From Coriaria nepalensis (Eukaryota; Streptophyta; Magnoliopsida; Cucurbitales; Coriariaceae): 64,000 bases of DNA. The stretch covers positions 11,112,501-11,176,500 of the forward strand of contig CP114486.1 of assembly GCA_027186245.1 (NCBI GenBank). The letters are read 5' to 3'. The notes below the pieces were generated by a model. It searched no databases. It saw only the letters and a list, made by a program, of their open reading frames with translations, and was not told the origin of the DNA. The translations under genes and the position numbers were made by a program. This document shows, piece by piece, positions 1-12,700 of this stretch. Position 1 is the stretch's first letter; the number at the start of each line of letters is the position of its first letter.

Positions 1-3000
1 ATCAAGAAAAATAAATTTCAACCGAATTGGTTTTCATCCTCTATGAGAATTTAGTTCATCATTACATACTCTCCTTTAGGTGGAGAATTAAACATACAAA
101 TGAAGTTCTCCTTATGATTTGATCGTATAAGTATACACCAATTGTTCGAAAAGTTTTAACCCCTTTAGGCAGCTAAACCCCTCGGACTAGGGCAGTTTTA
201 CTCACAAATCATATATCCAAATTATTCATTAATAGAATCTCGATACATCATTCCACACTCACATTTAGGTAGGGTGTATAACATGCTAATGAGTATTTTC
301 CACATAAAGTGACCTTATGAGGCTAAAAATATACATCTAACCTTATATTTCATGTCATCTCTAAATTAATATACACAATGAATCTCTTTGGGAAAGTAAT
401 TAAATACATTAATCTAGAGACATAAATATAGGTAAATTGGTTACACATACTAATAATTATATGTATCTTTAAGGTCATCAAATAATTGCATTCAGGTATA
501 ATATGTCTCATTTACTATTATAATTATATTTTATACAAGTGATCTCTATTTATTGTAGCACAAAAATTAAATATACTTCTCATGATTTACAAATTAAATT
601 GTTGTCTTTAGATATAAAATTTATACATTTATCATATCACCAAAATAAACATATGACGTATACAAACAACACACAAAAGTTATTTATGAACCGCAATATT
701 TTTAAATGAATTATTTATAGAGTTCACTTGAAACTAATTCATATGGATTTCATAAGTGTAATTTTTTTTTTTATCAAAGCTATATTGCATGTAAGCAATC
801 TAGAATATTAAATTCCAAAAATAAGAAGCAAGATGTGGTTCAATCACAATCAAAATAATTAGTCAAAGAAATCACATACATTCATTAGCTTAGGAAATTG
901 AACACATAAAATGAATGAAACACTTCGGTTGAAATGGGCAACATAGAGAATTAGTTTTAATATCAGATAAGTTTAATTCATTAAGAGAGTCCAAGTCCAT
1001 TATTTCATCTCCCTTTTGGGCAGAGAATACATGTTATAGGTCTTCCCTATCATGAAGTGAAATAATAATGGTTCTTAACGTACAAAAATCTATCCACTTT
1101 GGTTAGATAAACTCTCTAAGCCAATATACCTCATACCCTTATACTTCATGAGTCTTCAATTAAAGCACACAATAACCTCCTTGGCCAGGAAATTATATGC
1201 ATTAACTAAGGGTTATCTGCGTACTTGAATGTTGAGATAATACTCATGAATATTAATGAATGACATGTTTTAATAATTTGACATTCACATCAACCCATAA
1301 AGACTACCCAGCCAAATATAAACACAAAATGTCTAAAAACTATATGCATACTAAACCTTATGTATGCTCAAGACCATCCAAATAAGATATTAAAACCAAA
1401 ATATACCTCGTAGTCATTAACTCATTAATTGTTGTATTAACTCATCAACTTCCAATCTTGACATAAACAATATAATTATGCATCTATCTTTTAAGGCCGA
1501 GAGATTTGAGGAAACTTACCTCTAAATAGAGATTATACAGAACAATCCAACTCTTGAATCACTATCAAACTTTCATGAAGTTGAATCTCCAATACATGCA
1601 CTCATAAAATAAGGTGAAATTAATATATGAATGAATAATTTAATCTAATTCAATAATTAAAATAAACCAAAATCACATCACCATAATATGCTCATTCACA
1701 TAACTATGATGATAATCACAATGCATCTAATCGAGAAACCTTCATAGGTGTCACTCTCCCATACTTTCAATTATCGCGATTCTAGAGTAACCCTTACCAT
1801 AGAACTGTTAAATTTCATGCACCAACAAAACATTTCTCGACTCAATTTATTTAATTTCATTATATTCAAATTTATTTATATAACCCTTCAACTCACATCG
1901 AGACATTCAATTACCTAATTACAAAATTTCGCTTGATCAAATTCAAGATTATATATGTGGGTCTACAAACACATAAATTCATGTTGCAATACATAATTTT
2001 CTTATTTACATATTTTAATCTCACAATAAAAATTACATTTACATCAATATATTATGCTTATCAATTGAGAGAGTACATACTTCATATATAACTCATACTC
2101 ATCACACAATACATTAATTTCCTATGAAATTAAATTTTCAAAACATATACGGTAAACCACATCAGGCATCATACATAATAAATTCTGTACATCTCAAAGT
2201 GGTTCTTATATGTTCCATGAAATTCACACAAAATTGATTAAACAAACCAATTTAAATTCTCCAATTCCATAGTTTACCATCGGGTATGTCATACAAAGCC
2301 AAATTCTTGCGAACTTAAATTCGCAAAACAAAGATCGAATAATTCAACAACAAAGGTAGATATTTAGTTCTTATCTATAGAGGAACAAAGGCTCTATCAA
2401 TTTGCTAACATTAACAAGCAAATAAGCATAAGATTTTGGGTCTAGATTACCAACGTATAAACCCTATAATTCGAAAATTTTCAAATTTCAATCTCTTACC
2501 TACCAAGATAATCGAATAAAATATCATGGATATATCGATTAGAACCATCACACAAACATAACAAAAAAAAAATCCATCCAAATAATCAATCGTTATTTAA
2601 GAATTCAGAGTTAACTTTTTGATGCAGAAAAATAATTTAAATAATTCAAAAATTTTGAAACTCGAAATTTTCTTGCGCATATCAAATCAGTGGAAATCAA
2701 AAAGATGGTTTTAATCTTTGAAGCAAGGCGAACAAAAGCCCTAACAGATTCAACAAATTACCAAGCATAGATCCACTTTTGATTTTCCAACTTCATGTGT
2801 ATTTATGCAATATTCACCTTATCTATTCAGATTATACATATTTATTTTTTAATCATAGATTTGAAAATAACATGTTAGATCGTATTTATGTGAACATTCA
2901 TATCAAAAAAAAAAATGAGTAGATATATTGACCAGGTATAATACAAATATATAATAAATCATTCAATTTCAACAACATATGAGATGATTATATACCCTAA

Positions 3001-3032
3001 GTTCATTTCGATCTTGAATCTAAATGTGAGAA

Positions 3033-3044
3033 GCTCTGATACCA
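3033..3044 (-). promoter_or_regulatory. Retroelement primer-binding site (tRNA-iMet)
   Basis: The minus strand reads TGGTATCAGAGC, the 12-base complement of the plant initiator tRNA-Met 3' end including CCA. It sits two bases inside the LTR edge, the expected place for priming minus-strand DNA synthesis. Confidence 0.75.
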
Positions 3045-3046
3045 CT

Positions 3047-3550
3047 TGTTAGAATTCATATAACCAATACATATAAGTTGCAGTAGATTCAAATTTAGAA
3101 TTAAAGAACAATTAAGTTAATCATACCTGAACTCACCGTGATTACATAACAACTATAAATCATTTTTAACAACAAAATTTCTTGATATGTCAATCAGTGC
3201 TCACATAAACACTAGAGGCTAAGACTTCCTCTGTATCATGTCAAAATTATATGTGACGGCTCTTAATGGGACGAGGTGTTATGGTTACCACTAGAGAGTA
3301 GATCTAACAAATATATATATAAGTGTCAAGAAGGCCCTCCCATTTATGAGTTACTACTCCACTCGAGCCTATAATACCGTTAACCACGTATAATAAAAAT
3401 ATGAGATATACTAAATCCCATAATCAAATATCATCACACAAATGTAATAGGTTCTCAAGTATATCCCAAAACTGGACATATTAAATCGCTCATTTTTATA
3501 AAATCTAAAATATTAAATTAAAATTAATCATAATTAAGAAAATTCTAACA
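3047..3550 (-). repeat. 504-bp LTR with 10-bp terminal inverted repeats
   Basis: The block starts TGTTAGAATT and ends AATTCTAACA, a perfect 10-bp terminal inverted repeat with the canonical TG...CA ends. It lies two bases from the primer-binding site. A TATA-like AT run near 3309-3321 fits a promoter inside the LTR. The target-site duplication cannot be tested because the other element end is outside the window. Confidence 0.7.
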
Positions 3551-4198
3551 ATCGTGTTATTTAGTAAATATGATATGTGTACATTTATCATAGAGTAATA
3601 GCTAGATACTATTCATGCACGAATTCTCGAATGATACTTCTCTACCATATATTGTACAAAAATTGGCCACCCGATTCATCCTGCAGAAACTAGAATCGAT
3701 CACTCGCAACTTACAGATTTAAAGTGTATTGAGTTTATTATGTTTAGTACAAATTTATACACATACATATATATTAGTAATTAGGATTGAACAAATTATT
3801 TGTATCTGATCATATTTTCATCAGGTTTGACATGTCGGATACAGGTCATATCAATATCTGATATGTTATCTGACTTATAGTGTGAATAGACAAGTTAGGA
3901 GTAATATTTTGAGAATTATTTAATATTTCAAAAATTTTGGTTAAATGTCCTTTTTATTTATTTATTACGAAAATAAAAAAAAATTACACATTTATTCTTC
4001 CTCCCTAACATCTTATTCATCAATTCTTCAACAAGCAAAATACAACATGAAAATGGAAAATTCGAACCCAAAAACTCTTCAATCTTCATTTTCTTCCTCA
4101 ATCTTCTTCTTCTTTATCAACTCTCTTTTTCTTCTTCATCATCTACACGAAAATGGAAATACGAAAACGGCAAAATAAATAAATAAAGGTTTGATCTT

Positions 4199-4925
4199 CC
4201 AGACCGGTTGAGCTCAGCGGTCTCTCCTTTTAAACTTGTTGAGCCCAATGAGTCAACATGACAATCATTTTGTTTTAATGATTCCGAGATTTTTTCTTGA
4301 AGTTATGAGACGTGTTATATATCATTAGAAAGCTCTGGAAGTTTCATATGAAATTGACCATTTGTAACTTCGAAATTAGGTATAAAAAAAAGTTATTATG
4401 AATTTAATAGACAATGGTAATGGACCTATTGATTTCAACAAGTTTGAATGCTAGACCTATTGAGCTTAGCAGATCAATAAGACTATCATTTTTTTCAATG
4501 ATTCCAAGCGTTTTACTTAGAACTATGAGATGTGTTATATATCGTTGGAAAGATATGGATGTCTCGTTTCATATGCAAGTGGTCGTTTATAATTTTGAAT
4601 TGAAATAAAGAAGTTATAGCGGAATAAGTGGAGCATATGCAGCATCATCATAATTACAATTACATTCAACTTGTCTTATTCACTATGAGTGATTTAATAA
4701 TATTCAGAAAACGTATCATACATGTATAAAAATATCTGGAAGTCTAGTTTCAAATACAACATAAGGTTTTCAACTTCAATATAAGATGTCTAGTTTCATA
4801 TTCAAGTAGTCATTTATAATTTTGAATTGAAAATGGAAAGTTATTATGAGTTTAATAGATAGTGATCATATGCAACTTCAATATAAGATGGAAAAGTTAT
4901 TATGAGTTTAATGGATAGTGATCAT
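4199..4925. repeat. Diverged tandem repeat, about 220-bp unit
   Basis: The block AATGATTCC...GTGTTATATATC...AGTTTCATATG...AGTTATTATG is seen at about 4277-4400 and again at 4497-4620, an offset of 220 bp. A third partial copy (GTCTAGTTTCATA, then TTTATAATTTTGAATTGAA) starts near 4798. A smaller duplication of GTTATTATGAGTTTAAT with AACTTCAATATAAGATG lies in 4845-4925. Motifs like TTGAGCTTAAC recur through the block and up to 5010. No coding potential. It could be a local satellite seed or part of an unclassified transposon. Confidence 0.6.
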
Positions 4926-7900
4926 AGACTCGTTGAGCTTAACTGGTTATAAATAACTAACTCGTTGAGCTTAACCAATCAATTATTTTTGAGCCCTTAA
5001 GCTCAACGGGTTTAGAAGGTTCGGACTGCAATTCCCTTGAGCCCTTGTGTGTAGATGAATAAGAAGAGTGGATTGATGCCGAACGGATAGAGTGAATTGT
5101 CAGGTGATGAAGGAAAAGAAGAAGATTTGGTCATTGATTTTTTTGTGATTCCAATCTGTTGAATAAAGAGAAGAAGAAGAATAGTTGATGTCATTTTAGT
5201 CTTTCAATTTTTTTAAACAAATTCAATTTAAATGTATTTAGATATATTTCTTAGGACAGTTAGCAAAAGAGTATTGACTTGAGACATATATTAACAATGT
5301 TTGCCAAATATGACCTTATCCTTAAATTCTCTCTTGGGATGGTTATATGTTTAATTCAAATTTAACCCGAAAAATTTGACCAAAAAAATAAATTTGAAAA
5401 ATACTAATCAAACTTGACCAATAAAGTTATTAAAAAAAAAAAAGAGATATATATTATAAGGTTAATAGTTAATATAGTTTAAATGTTAAAAATATATATC
5501 TACATACATACATAAATTTTAGTACCTAGTGAAAAAATTATATGTATCCAATCCGATCTGATGGGATTTGTATCAGATCCGTTATCCAACCTATAGTCTA
5601 AATTAGAAAAGAAAATCATATATAACCTAATTAAGAAGTTAAAAGGTGAAGTTAAATGCTTAAACTTAAAAGCTAATATATTGAAAGTTGAAAAACGTAA
5701 AAATATAAAAAAAATCGTAAAAAGTTAAAGGTGAATTGAATAGTTCAAACATCAAAGAAAAAAAAATCTCAGCAAATCTATTATCTATGTCCCCTACTCT
5801 CCTCTCATCTTTGCCTCCTACCTCTGGCTCACCCAAAATTCTCCTCCGCGATGCCTTCTCTTCTCCTCCACCACGAAAAATCCCCCCCTTATATTATGGC
5901 TCCTTAGTTGAATCCCGATGGCGATCAAATTATGATTTTCTTTCTAATTTTACTTTTTAATAGTTGATATGTTAAATTTTCCTGTTAAGGTATAAAGGGT
6001 ATGGTTCATTCTCTCAAGCCATCCCTCCACCATGAAGAAAATCTTCTCCGACTATAAATCCGCCGATTATGTAATTTTTCTAGAACATGAAATCTCATCA
6101 AATATCACTTAGAGCTTTTTATTTTTTAAAGAGGTTGGAGATCCTACATCCAATCCAGCGCGGATCAAATGTATCATCAATTTTTTGTATAGATTAGATC
6201 AGATATATCGGCAATTAAAATGTCGGGTATCTCATGCTCATCCCAACTAGCAAGCACTCTTTAATGTATTATAATTATATACGGGCCTAAAGCAGAATCT
6301 CGGCCCATTGGCCATATATTGACTATTATATAAGTTTTTAACTTTATAGTCTTTATTTACTTTACCAGTTAGCTTACAATTTTTATTTTATTTTTCATTC
6401 ACTTCTCCACGTAGACTTTTCAATTTTCATTCCATTTAGTTCGAGCTCTCTGCCTCGAGATGACGAAGATCCTTTCCCTTTATAAGCACTACTATACCTC
6501 TCTTTGATTCTCTCTTTGTGAAGATATAATTTCGAATTTTATTGAATTTTCTTTTAATGGATTGACTTAATTTTCATTTCCTATTGTCGTTGAAGATGAT
6601 ATTGTAACTCAAATTATGAATTTCTTACTAATTATTAATTTTCTCTTATTATTAATTATATCTTTTTAATTTAAGAAAAAAACATGAATTAAAGTTTTGG
6701 CTATGGGTGAAAATTTTTTAAATCAATTATATTTGGATTGGCCAGGAAAATCATCTAAATTCGAGCCATCGGGCCACTGCAGACTCTTACCCCTATTTTG
6801 TTTTGTGACGTAGTCGCATATTGTATAACAGACTCTTTGTGAATCTATGTATGAACATATCTACTTTAGGTTTTGCCCCGATACTATATTAAAATTATTT
6901 TTTGTCCTAAAATACTTTGTATAGGAAGAGAGATCTCTTAACGTATAAAGTAAACAAATTTATTTTTCTTAAGCAATATGTGATAATTCTAATACTCTTC
7001 TTTATTTGTAAGCCGGACATTTTAAAAACTCAACAAATACTACACTGCTTAAGAAATATTTTACGAAATATAATACGAATACATCTATTTTGAGTCTTGC
7101 TCTAAAATTTTATTAAAATTATTTTTTCTCCCACAAGATTTGATAGAGAAGAAATTTTTTTACTTATAAATAATAATATTTTTTATTTTTAAATAATTAT
7201 AATACCTATAACTTGTTAATACACCCGTGGAACAGCTACATTTTGGAACAGCGATGTGGAACAACCCGTGGATATATATATATATATATATATGGATAAC
7301 CGAGAAATATCATTTTGGAACAGCTACTTTTTCCATATATGAAGCAACAAGAGGTCCACAAATTTTGTATCCAAGCACGAAAATGTTTCCTTTTATCTTA
7401 ATTACCGCACGTCTCTGTAGTCGCTATCCCACTTGGTTTCGTTGATCGCTCATCGCAGAAAGCCCATTTATGTCATTACCCCTTTCTCTGATTATCTTAA
7501 GGGCATTTGGCAGTGCGGTACGTACTACGAAGATCAGTGTGCGCCAATGCACTCCATTGTCAGGGTTGTAACTTAATAATGAGTCGTCACAAAGTACTAA
7601 ACAAGCTACTCTTCCACATTTGATTTTCGAGATCCTATTCGAGTTTAACCTTTATGTGAAACTGCAGTTCAAACTTACTTCAATATAACGAGACGGAACC
7701 TCAGTTCAAAGGTTACCATGTTTGCCATGGAATAAGTGAAGTGACGTATCTCAAGAGATGGAATCTCAGTGGTTAGTTCTTAGACAGAGTAAGTTAAGTG
7801 ACTTGACCCGAGTACATTACTTTTTGGACAAATGACTTGACCCAAGTGCATTAGGGCAAATTATAAGTGTATTGATATTATAAATAATTTTTTTAATATT

Positions 7901-8514
7901 TTAAAAATTATAAATAAATTCTTTTAAATTTATTTTATATAATAAGTGGATCATTTTAAAATTTTGAATTATAAAAAATTTATTTTTATATTTATCTTAA
8001 ATTATAATTTAATTCTCTTAAATTTAAATTAAATTATAAGTCTAATTATTAACGGTCAATAATATTAACCAATTTTTAAAATTTATTACAATAATGCATT
8101 AATAATAATGCTTCAATCTCAGTAATCACTTAACATTAAACTCATTTTACTTTATTACAAATTTTAAAGATCTTGGATTATAATCCTTTTATTATATTTT
8201 ATAATATAATTTTTATAATGATATTCATATAAAGTTTTGTAGTTACTAAAAATTGGTTGATCCTTAGAAAACTCGGCACAAATAACAATTAAACTTATAA
8301 TTCAGGATAAATTTGAGATGATCTTCATGTAATTTAAAGTAAATCTAAAAAAATTCACTTATAATTTTTAGAATATTAAGAAATACATTAGAAATATTAA
8401 TAAACCTCAAGAGTCCCAAGGTAATTTGCATTTACTATTTATATCTTACCCATTCACTCTTATCATCAATACATGACATAGTAATATAGAGAAAATTATG
8501 ATCAATTCTCAAAA

Positions 8515-8760
8515 CTTAACACAAATTATAATGAACATCCAATATATTTAGTAACTATATGAACCCTCAATTTAAAGTGAAATTACAATACCACAAATTC
8601 CTTTACAAATAGATAAAATAATACATATACATATCATATAGCTATTAAGTAACTGTTAAAATATTAAATTATGTCGATAATTTTATATGTATTTTAAAAT
8701 ATCTCATTTAACTTAAATTTAATATTTTTAAACTCACTTTATTTATTCTCTTAATTTTTC
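8515..8760. repeat. AT-rich dispersed repeat, copy 1 (MITE-like)
   Basis: It shares ordered words with 43180-43420: AAATTATAATGAA, then ATATTTAG, then ATATCATATAG(C/T)TATTA and AACT(G/A)TTAAAAT, with similar spacing. Such co-linear AT-rich blocks are typical of old non-autonomous elements. Termini and target duplications could not be defined. Confidence 0.4.
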
Positions 8761-9751
8761 TTTTCATTTTCACCCCATCACCCACCACCATTCTTCTCCA
8801 CAGCTGCTACCACCACCCTCTCCACCACAAGTGTCAAATTTTAAAATTTACTAACTATTTAATAATTATGTGATATGTTCATAATAATTTCATTCATATT
8901 TAATAGAATTAAAAATTTATTATAATTAAAACTTAATATTAAATATTTATTATAATTACTAAATATTTAAATATTCATTATAATTAATTGATCATATAAA
9001 TAATTCATTATAATCTAACAGTTTAATAATATATTATCTAATATTTATATTTTTCAACTCCCTATAACTTTTTGGCAATTCCTTACTTTTCTTGGGAAGT
9101 AGATTTATCTACCCTCTACAATCATATATATTTTGTGAAGGAAATCTACATTATCTTGAATTATCTATGGAATTTATTAGGATTAATTATCTTCGATTAA
9201 TTAAAAATATTATTTAAGTTGAATTTAATATTCAATTTTGAGTGTGAAATAATTAGTAATAATTTTGATATTTCTTAACACCCTGAGTTAAGTAATTTAA
9301 ATTTTACACGGTAAACAGGGGATTTCATCATTTTGCACAATCCTTTCTAAATCACTACAATTTTAAAGTCAAAGTTCGGTCATGAGAAAGCCTAATTTAA
9401 GAACTTTCTAATTCTACTATGTTATGTACGGTCTCTTAGAATCTCTCAACATTTTGGTTTCAGCTACAACCTGTGATTCTTCACTTTTCATAGAAACTAT
9501 AATCGACACCATTCTTACCTCTAGTTTGAAAACGAAGTTGTTGTGGCCAATGGTGGACATTTTATCTGTATTTTTTCCCAATCCCTACAATGTATGTAAT
9601 AAAATCAGAGAGCTGGCTAAGTTGTTTCCCCTCTTTATCAGTACCGGTTTGATTTCCGGGTCATAAAAAACCATAGAGCGCTGGGGCGAAAATATGGAAA
9701 AGAGAAAAAAAAAAAAAAAAAGAAACGCAAAGGAAAACATACGGAAAATAT

Positions 9752-12700
9752 TTAACCATGCTGATGGAAAGAGGTTACAGATGATGGCAACAGATGAGAA
9801 TTTGCACCAAGTGTTTGTGGACCCCTTACAAAAAAGCTATCAGACTCCTTTTCTACAGCAGTACTACTAGAGATCCCAAAAGGTACATCTTTATTATTAT
9901 TGTTATGCTTACCCATCAAATTCGAATGCAGTCCGGACAAATGATCACCCCAAATATCGTATATATATTCATCCCTAACCCTTCCCACCTTCTCCTCGTC
10001 CAAAGTTTTCAAGCATCCTAGTCTTGACCCAGGGGCACGAGCATGCGGGGCAATTGAAGAGGTCGGTGCAAAAGGAGAAGGAGACGAGCACATCAAATTC
10101 GGGGCAGCCCGAGCAGAGGAAGGAAAAGTAGCAGACAACATAAGAACAGGCCTATTATTAACAGTATCCTTTGATGATGATGATGATGATCGATATAGAA
10201 ACTGTTCCTGATTAGAAGAAACCAATTTGCTCTCACATTTTTCTACAGAAGCTTTGGATCTGAATAAGTTATTTCTACACGGAGTACCTGTCTTGATAGT
10301 ACTAGTAGAAGGTTCTTTCTCAATCACCTTGGTAAATGGATTATTACTCTCTTCATTAGATAGTGGCCATTGACGCCCAGGAGTTCCGAAATTTATAGGG
10401 GACAAAGGCGATGAAGGGGTAGAATTTCCACTTTGACTACTAGAAACTTCAAATAGACCTGTAAATTTTGCACCACATTGACTGCTCTTTCTCTTCCTTC
10501 TCCTTCTTCCTCTCTCTTTCCCGGTTTTTACCGTAAGGTAACTTTCTTGAGAGTTCTCAGTCATTTCAGACTCTGAAAGCAAAGAGGATGATGATTTCTC
10601 GACTTTTTCCTTTTCAACATTTGACCAATTATCGGGTGACTTTTTCTCATGTTGATAAGTCAACCCTTGGCTGTCAGGATATTTACCAGCAGTTGCCACA
10701 ATCAAGGTCTTCTCTTTCCCGCTTTCCCTCCTGATCTCAATGAATTGTGTGTTTCTCTTCCCTTGAAGAGAAAATGTCTTCACTCTGCTTATGGAATTAG
10801 CAGTAGAAGTGCTAGTCTTATCATCACTTGTGTAAAAGGAATCCCAAAAGCTCAGAGAAGATATCGCATGGGGAAAAGTGCAGCAAAACACAATAAATAT
10901 CAAACAAGCAAGAAGAGCTGCTAATGCCAATTTCTTCGCTCTTATCCAAAGCACTGGTTTTCTGCAGATACTAAGCATGTGAGATGGGAGACTCACTTTC
11001 ATGGGTATAACAAGCATACCATTTTCCAAGCCCAACTCAAGATCTCTATGCAATACAGCAGAAGAAAAATCAGTCTGGTATGAAATAAGAAGCCGTTTTG
11101 ACTCCCCTGGCCTGAGATAAAACCCTTCACAGTTATGGACAAAGAATCCATCCAACTCACACTCTGTACCAGAAATCTCAATCCTCTTCACTTCCAAAGG
11201 CAAATCACCCGTGTTCTTGGCATACAGTTCTTTTACAACAGGTTGTGAACAGGCATAAGCCATCTGTTCTATCCAACCTGAACTTTCTGAAGGAGAGACA
11301 TTAAGAGGAATTGATGAGTCAAAGTTGAATTCTATGCTCTGAATTGGGTTACAGTCTTCAAGCATAAGTAGAGAAAGAGAGCCTCCAAATCCACTTAAAG
11401 ACAACCATTCTACACCAGACAGATTGTTTCTTATCAAAGCCGAGCTTTTCCATCCACATCTAGTTGAAGGGTGGAAGAGTATTGGCCCGAAGGATGCTTT
11501 ACTATAAGGATGAACATAAGCTTCAGTAATTGCATTATGGGCGATTGAGAAGCCATACCTTCTTGGCATAGTAGATTCCTTCTGAACCAACCCAACAGAA
11601 GGTAGCTCAACCAAATTATTCGAGCTTTGGCATTGATCGATAATTTCTCCGGAATTTAGAATTAGTTGCATTACAACTGGACTTTGGCTTGGATTTTTCA
11701 CAGTGATCCACCTAGAGGAATGACTGCCCACTTCAACAATAGGGAATGATATCTCTTGTTCATCAAGCACATGCAAGCCACTCATGGTTCCTTGAGATTT
11801 CCAGTTTTGAAGCACCATTTCATCAGCTTCTGTTCCATCTAAAGCCTTCAAATATACAATTATAAGTCCACGTTGTAATAGTTTACATCAATTTAAATAC
11901 TGAAATTTTGTTGCATCAATGTGTGTAGTGATTTTGTATGTACTATATGTTTATATACTTCGGTATAAATATCCAATGCTCCTTCAATTCATTAAGGGCA
12001 ATTTACCTAGTCCAGCTAATGAAATCCTATATATCACAATTAAACAGAATTGTAGTCCTGAACTTCTAGAACGGTTAGAATAATAACTATCCCGGTATGA
12101 ACTATGAAGCAAAGTAGAAAATAGAAGAAATTCATGAGAAATAGTTTCCAAAGAAAAGAGAAGAAGAAAAACATACTTTGATCTCTGACAGTATCTGCAA
12201 GTGACTGCTCCAAGATCCTGTCCTCTTATTCTCAGAACTGACATGTTCAGATTGCTGTCCAGATTTGATAGAAGAAGAGTCTTTCCAATGTCTTGGACAT
12301 AAACGGACTACACTCTGGCAATCAACTTCAATCTGAGAACTACTACTCGAATCATTTGTGAGTATAACTAATTTACAGTCCCTGCACATATCTGACATTT
12401 CAAGCGGAGAATCGTGCAATTGGGATTGCACATTATTACATGTGATCACAGCCACTTGAGTGACAAGACCAGGATAAAGTATCAACCCTTCAATGTATTT
12501 AACCTGAAAAGTTTCTACCTCAGCAACTTCAGTAATTTTAAGAAGATGCAGCATATACGGTGCACTATTTTTCAGACCAATTGTTATAGAGACATTTCCA
12601 TGGTGCACTATAGGTTCAAGATGAGCAGAGACAAAACTTTCATGATCATCATGGGCTACTTTCTTCCCTTTATGTTCAGCTTCAAGAGGTACCATAACTG

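Larger units (their letters stand above)
1..3550 (-). mobile_element. LARD-like non-autonomous LTR retrotransposon, truncated by window start
   Basis: Seen: an LTR-like block at 3047-3550 is followed, reading on the minus strand, by TGGTATCAGAGC at 3044-3033. That is the usual primer-binding site complementary to the 3' end of plant initiator tRNA-Met. The roughly 3.03 kb of internal DNA from 3032 down to position 1 has no reading frame of 60 codons and no recognisable gag or pol. Known: long LTR elements with a non-coding interior are called LARDs and depend on enzymes from other elements. Inference: this is the 5' LTR end of such an element, oriented leftward, with its other LTR before the window. 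The alternative is an old autonomous element whose coding part is decayed beyond recognition or lies further left. Confidence 0.65.
3551..9423. other. AT-rich spacer without a recognisable gene (outside 4199-4925)
   Basis: Only short chance frames occur here. It holds an (AT)n tract at 7272-7293, repeated GGAACAGC words around 7228-7330 and a long stretch at 7850-9010 made of near-pure A/T. Part of that (8515-8760) resembles sequence at 43180-43420. Nothing else could be identified. Confidence 0.5.

Noticed and set aside
3047..3550. Cassandra-type TRIM with 5S rRNA in the LTR
   Set aside because: No 5S rRNA box A/box C-like sequence is visible in the LTR, and the interior is much too long.
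4634..4655. ATGCAGCATCATCA resembles the start of a miR172-complementary site
   Set aside because: The second half of the site does not match and the sequence lies inside a non-coding tandem repeat, not an AP2-type gene.
9424..9666. 80-codon plus-strand frame next to the TMEM131-like gene
   Set aside because: It lies in the probable 3' untranslated region of the opposite-strand gene and has no recognisable family.
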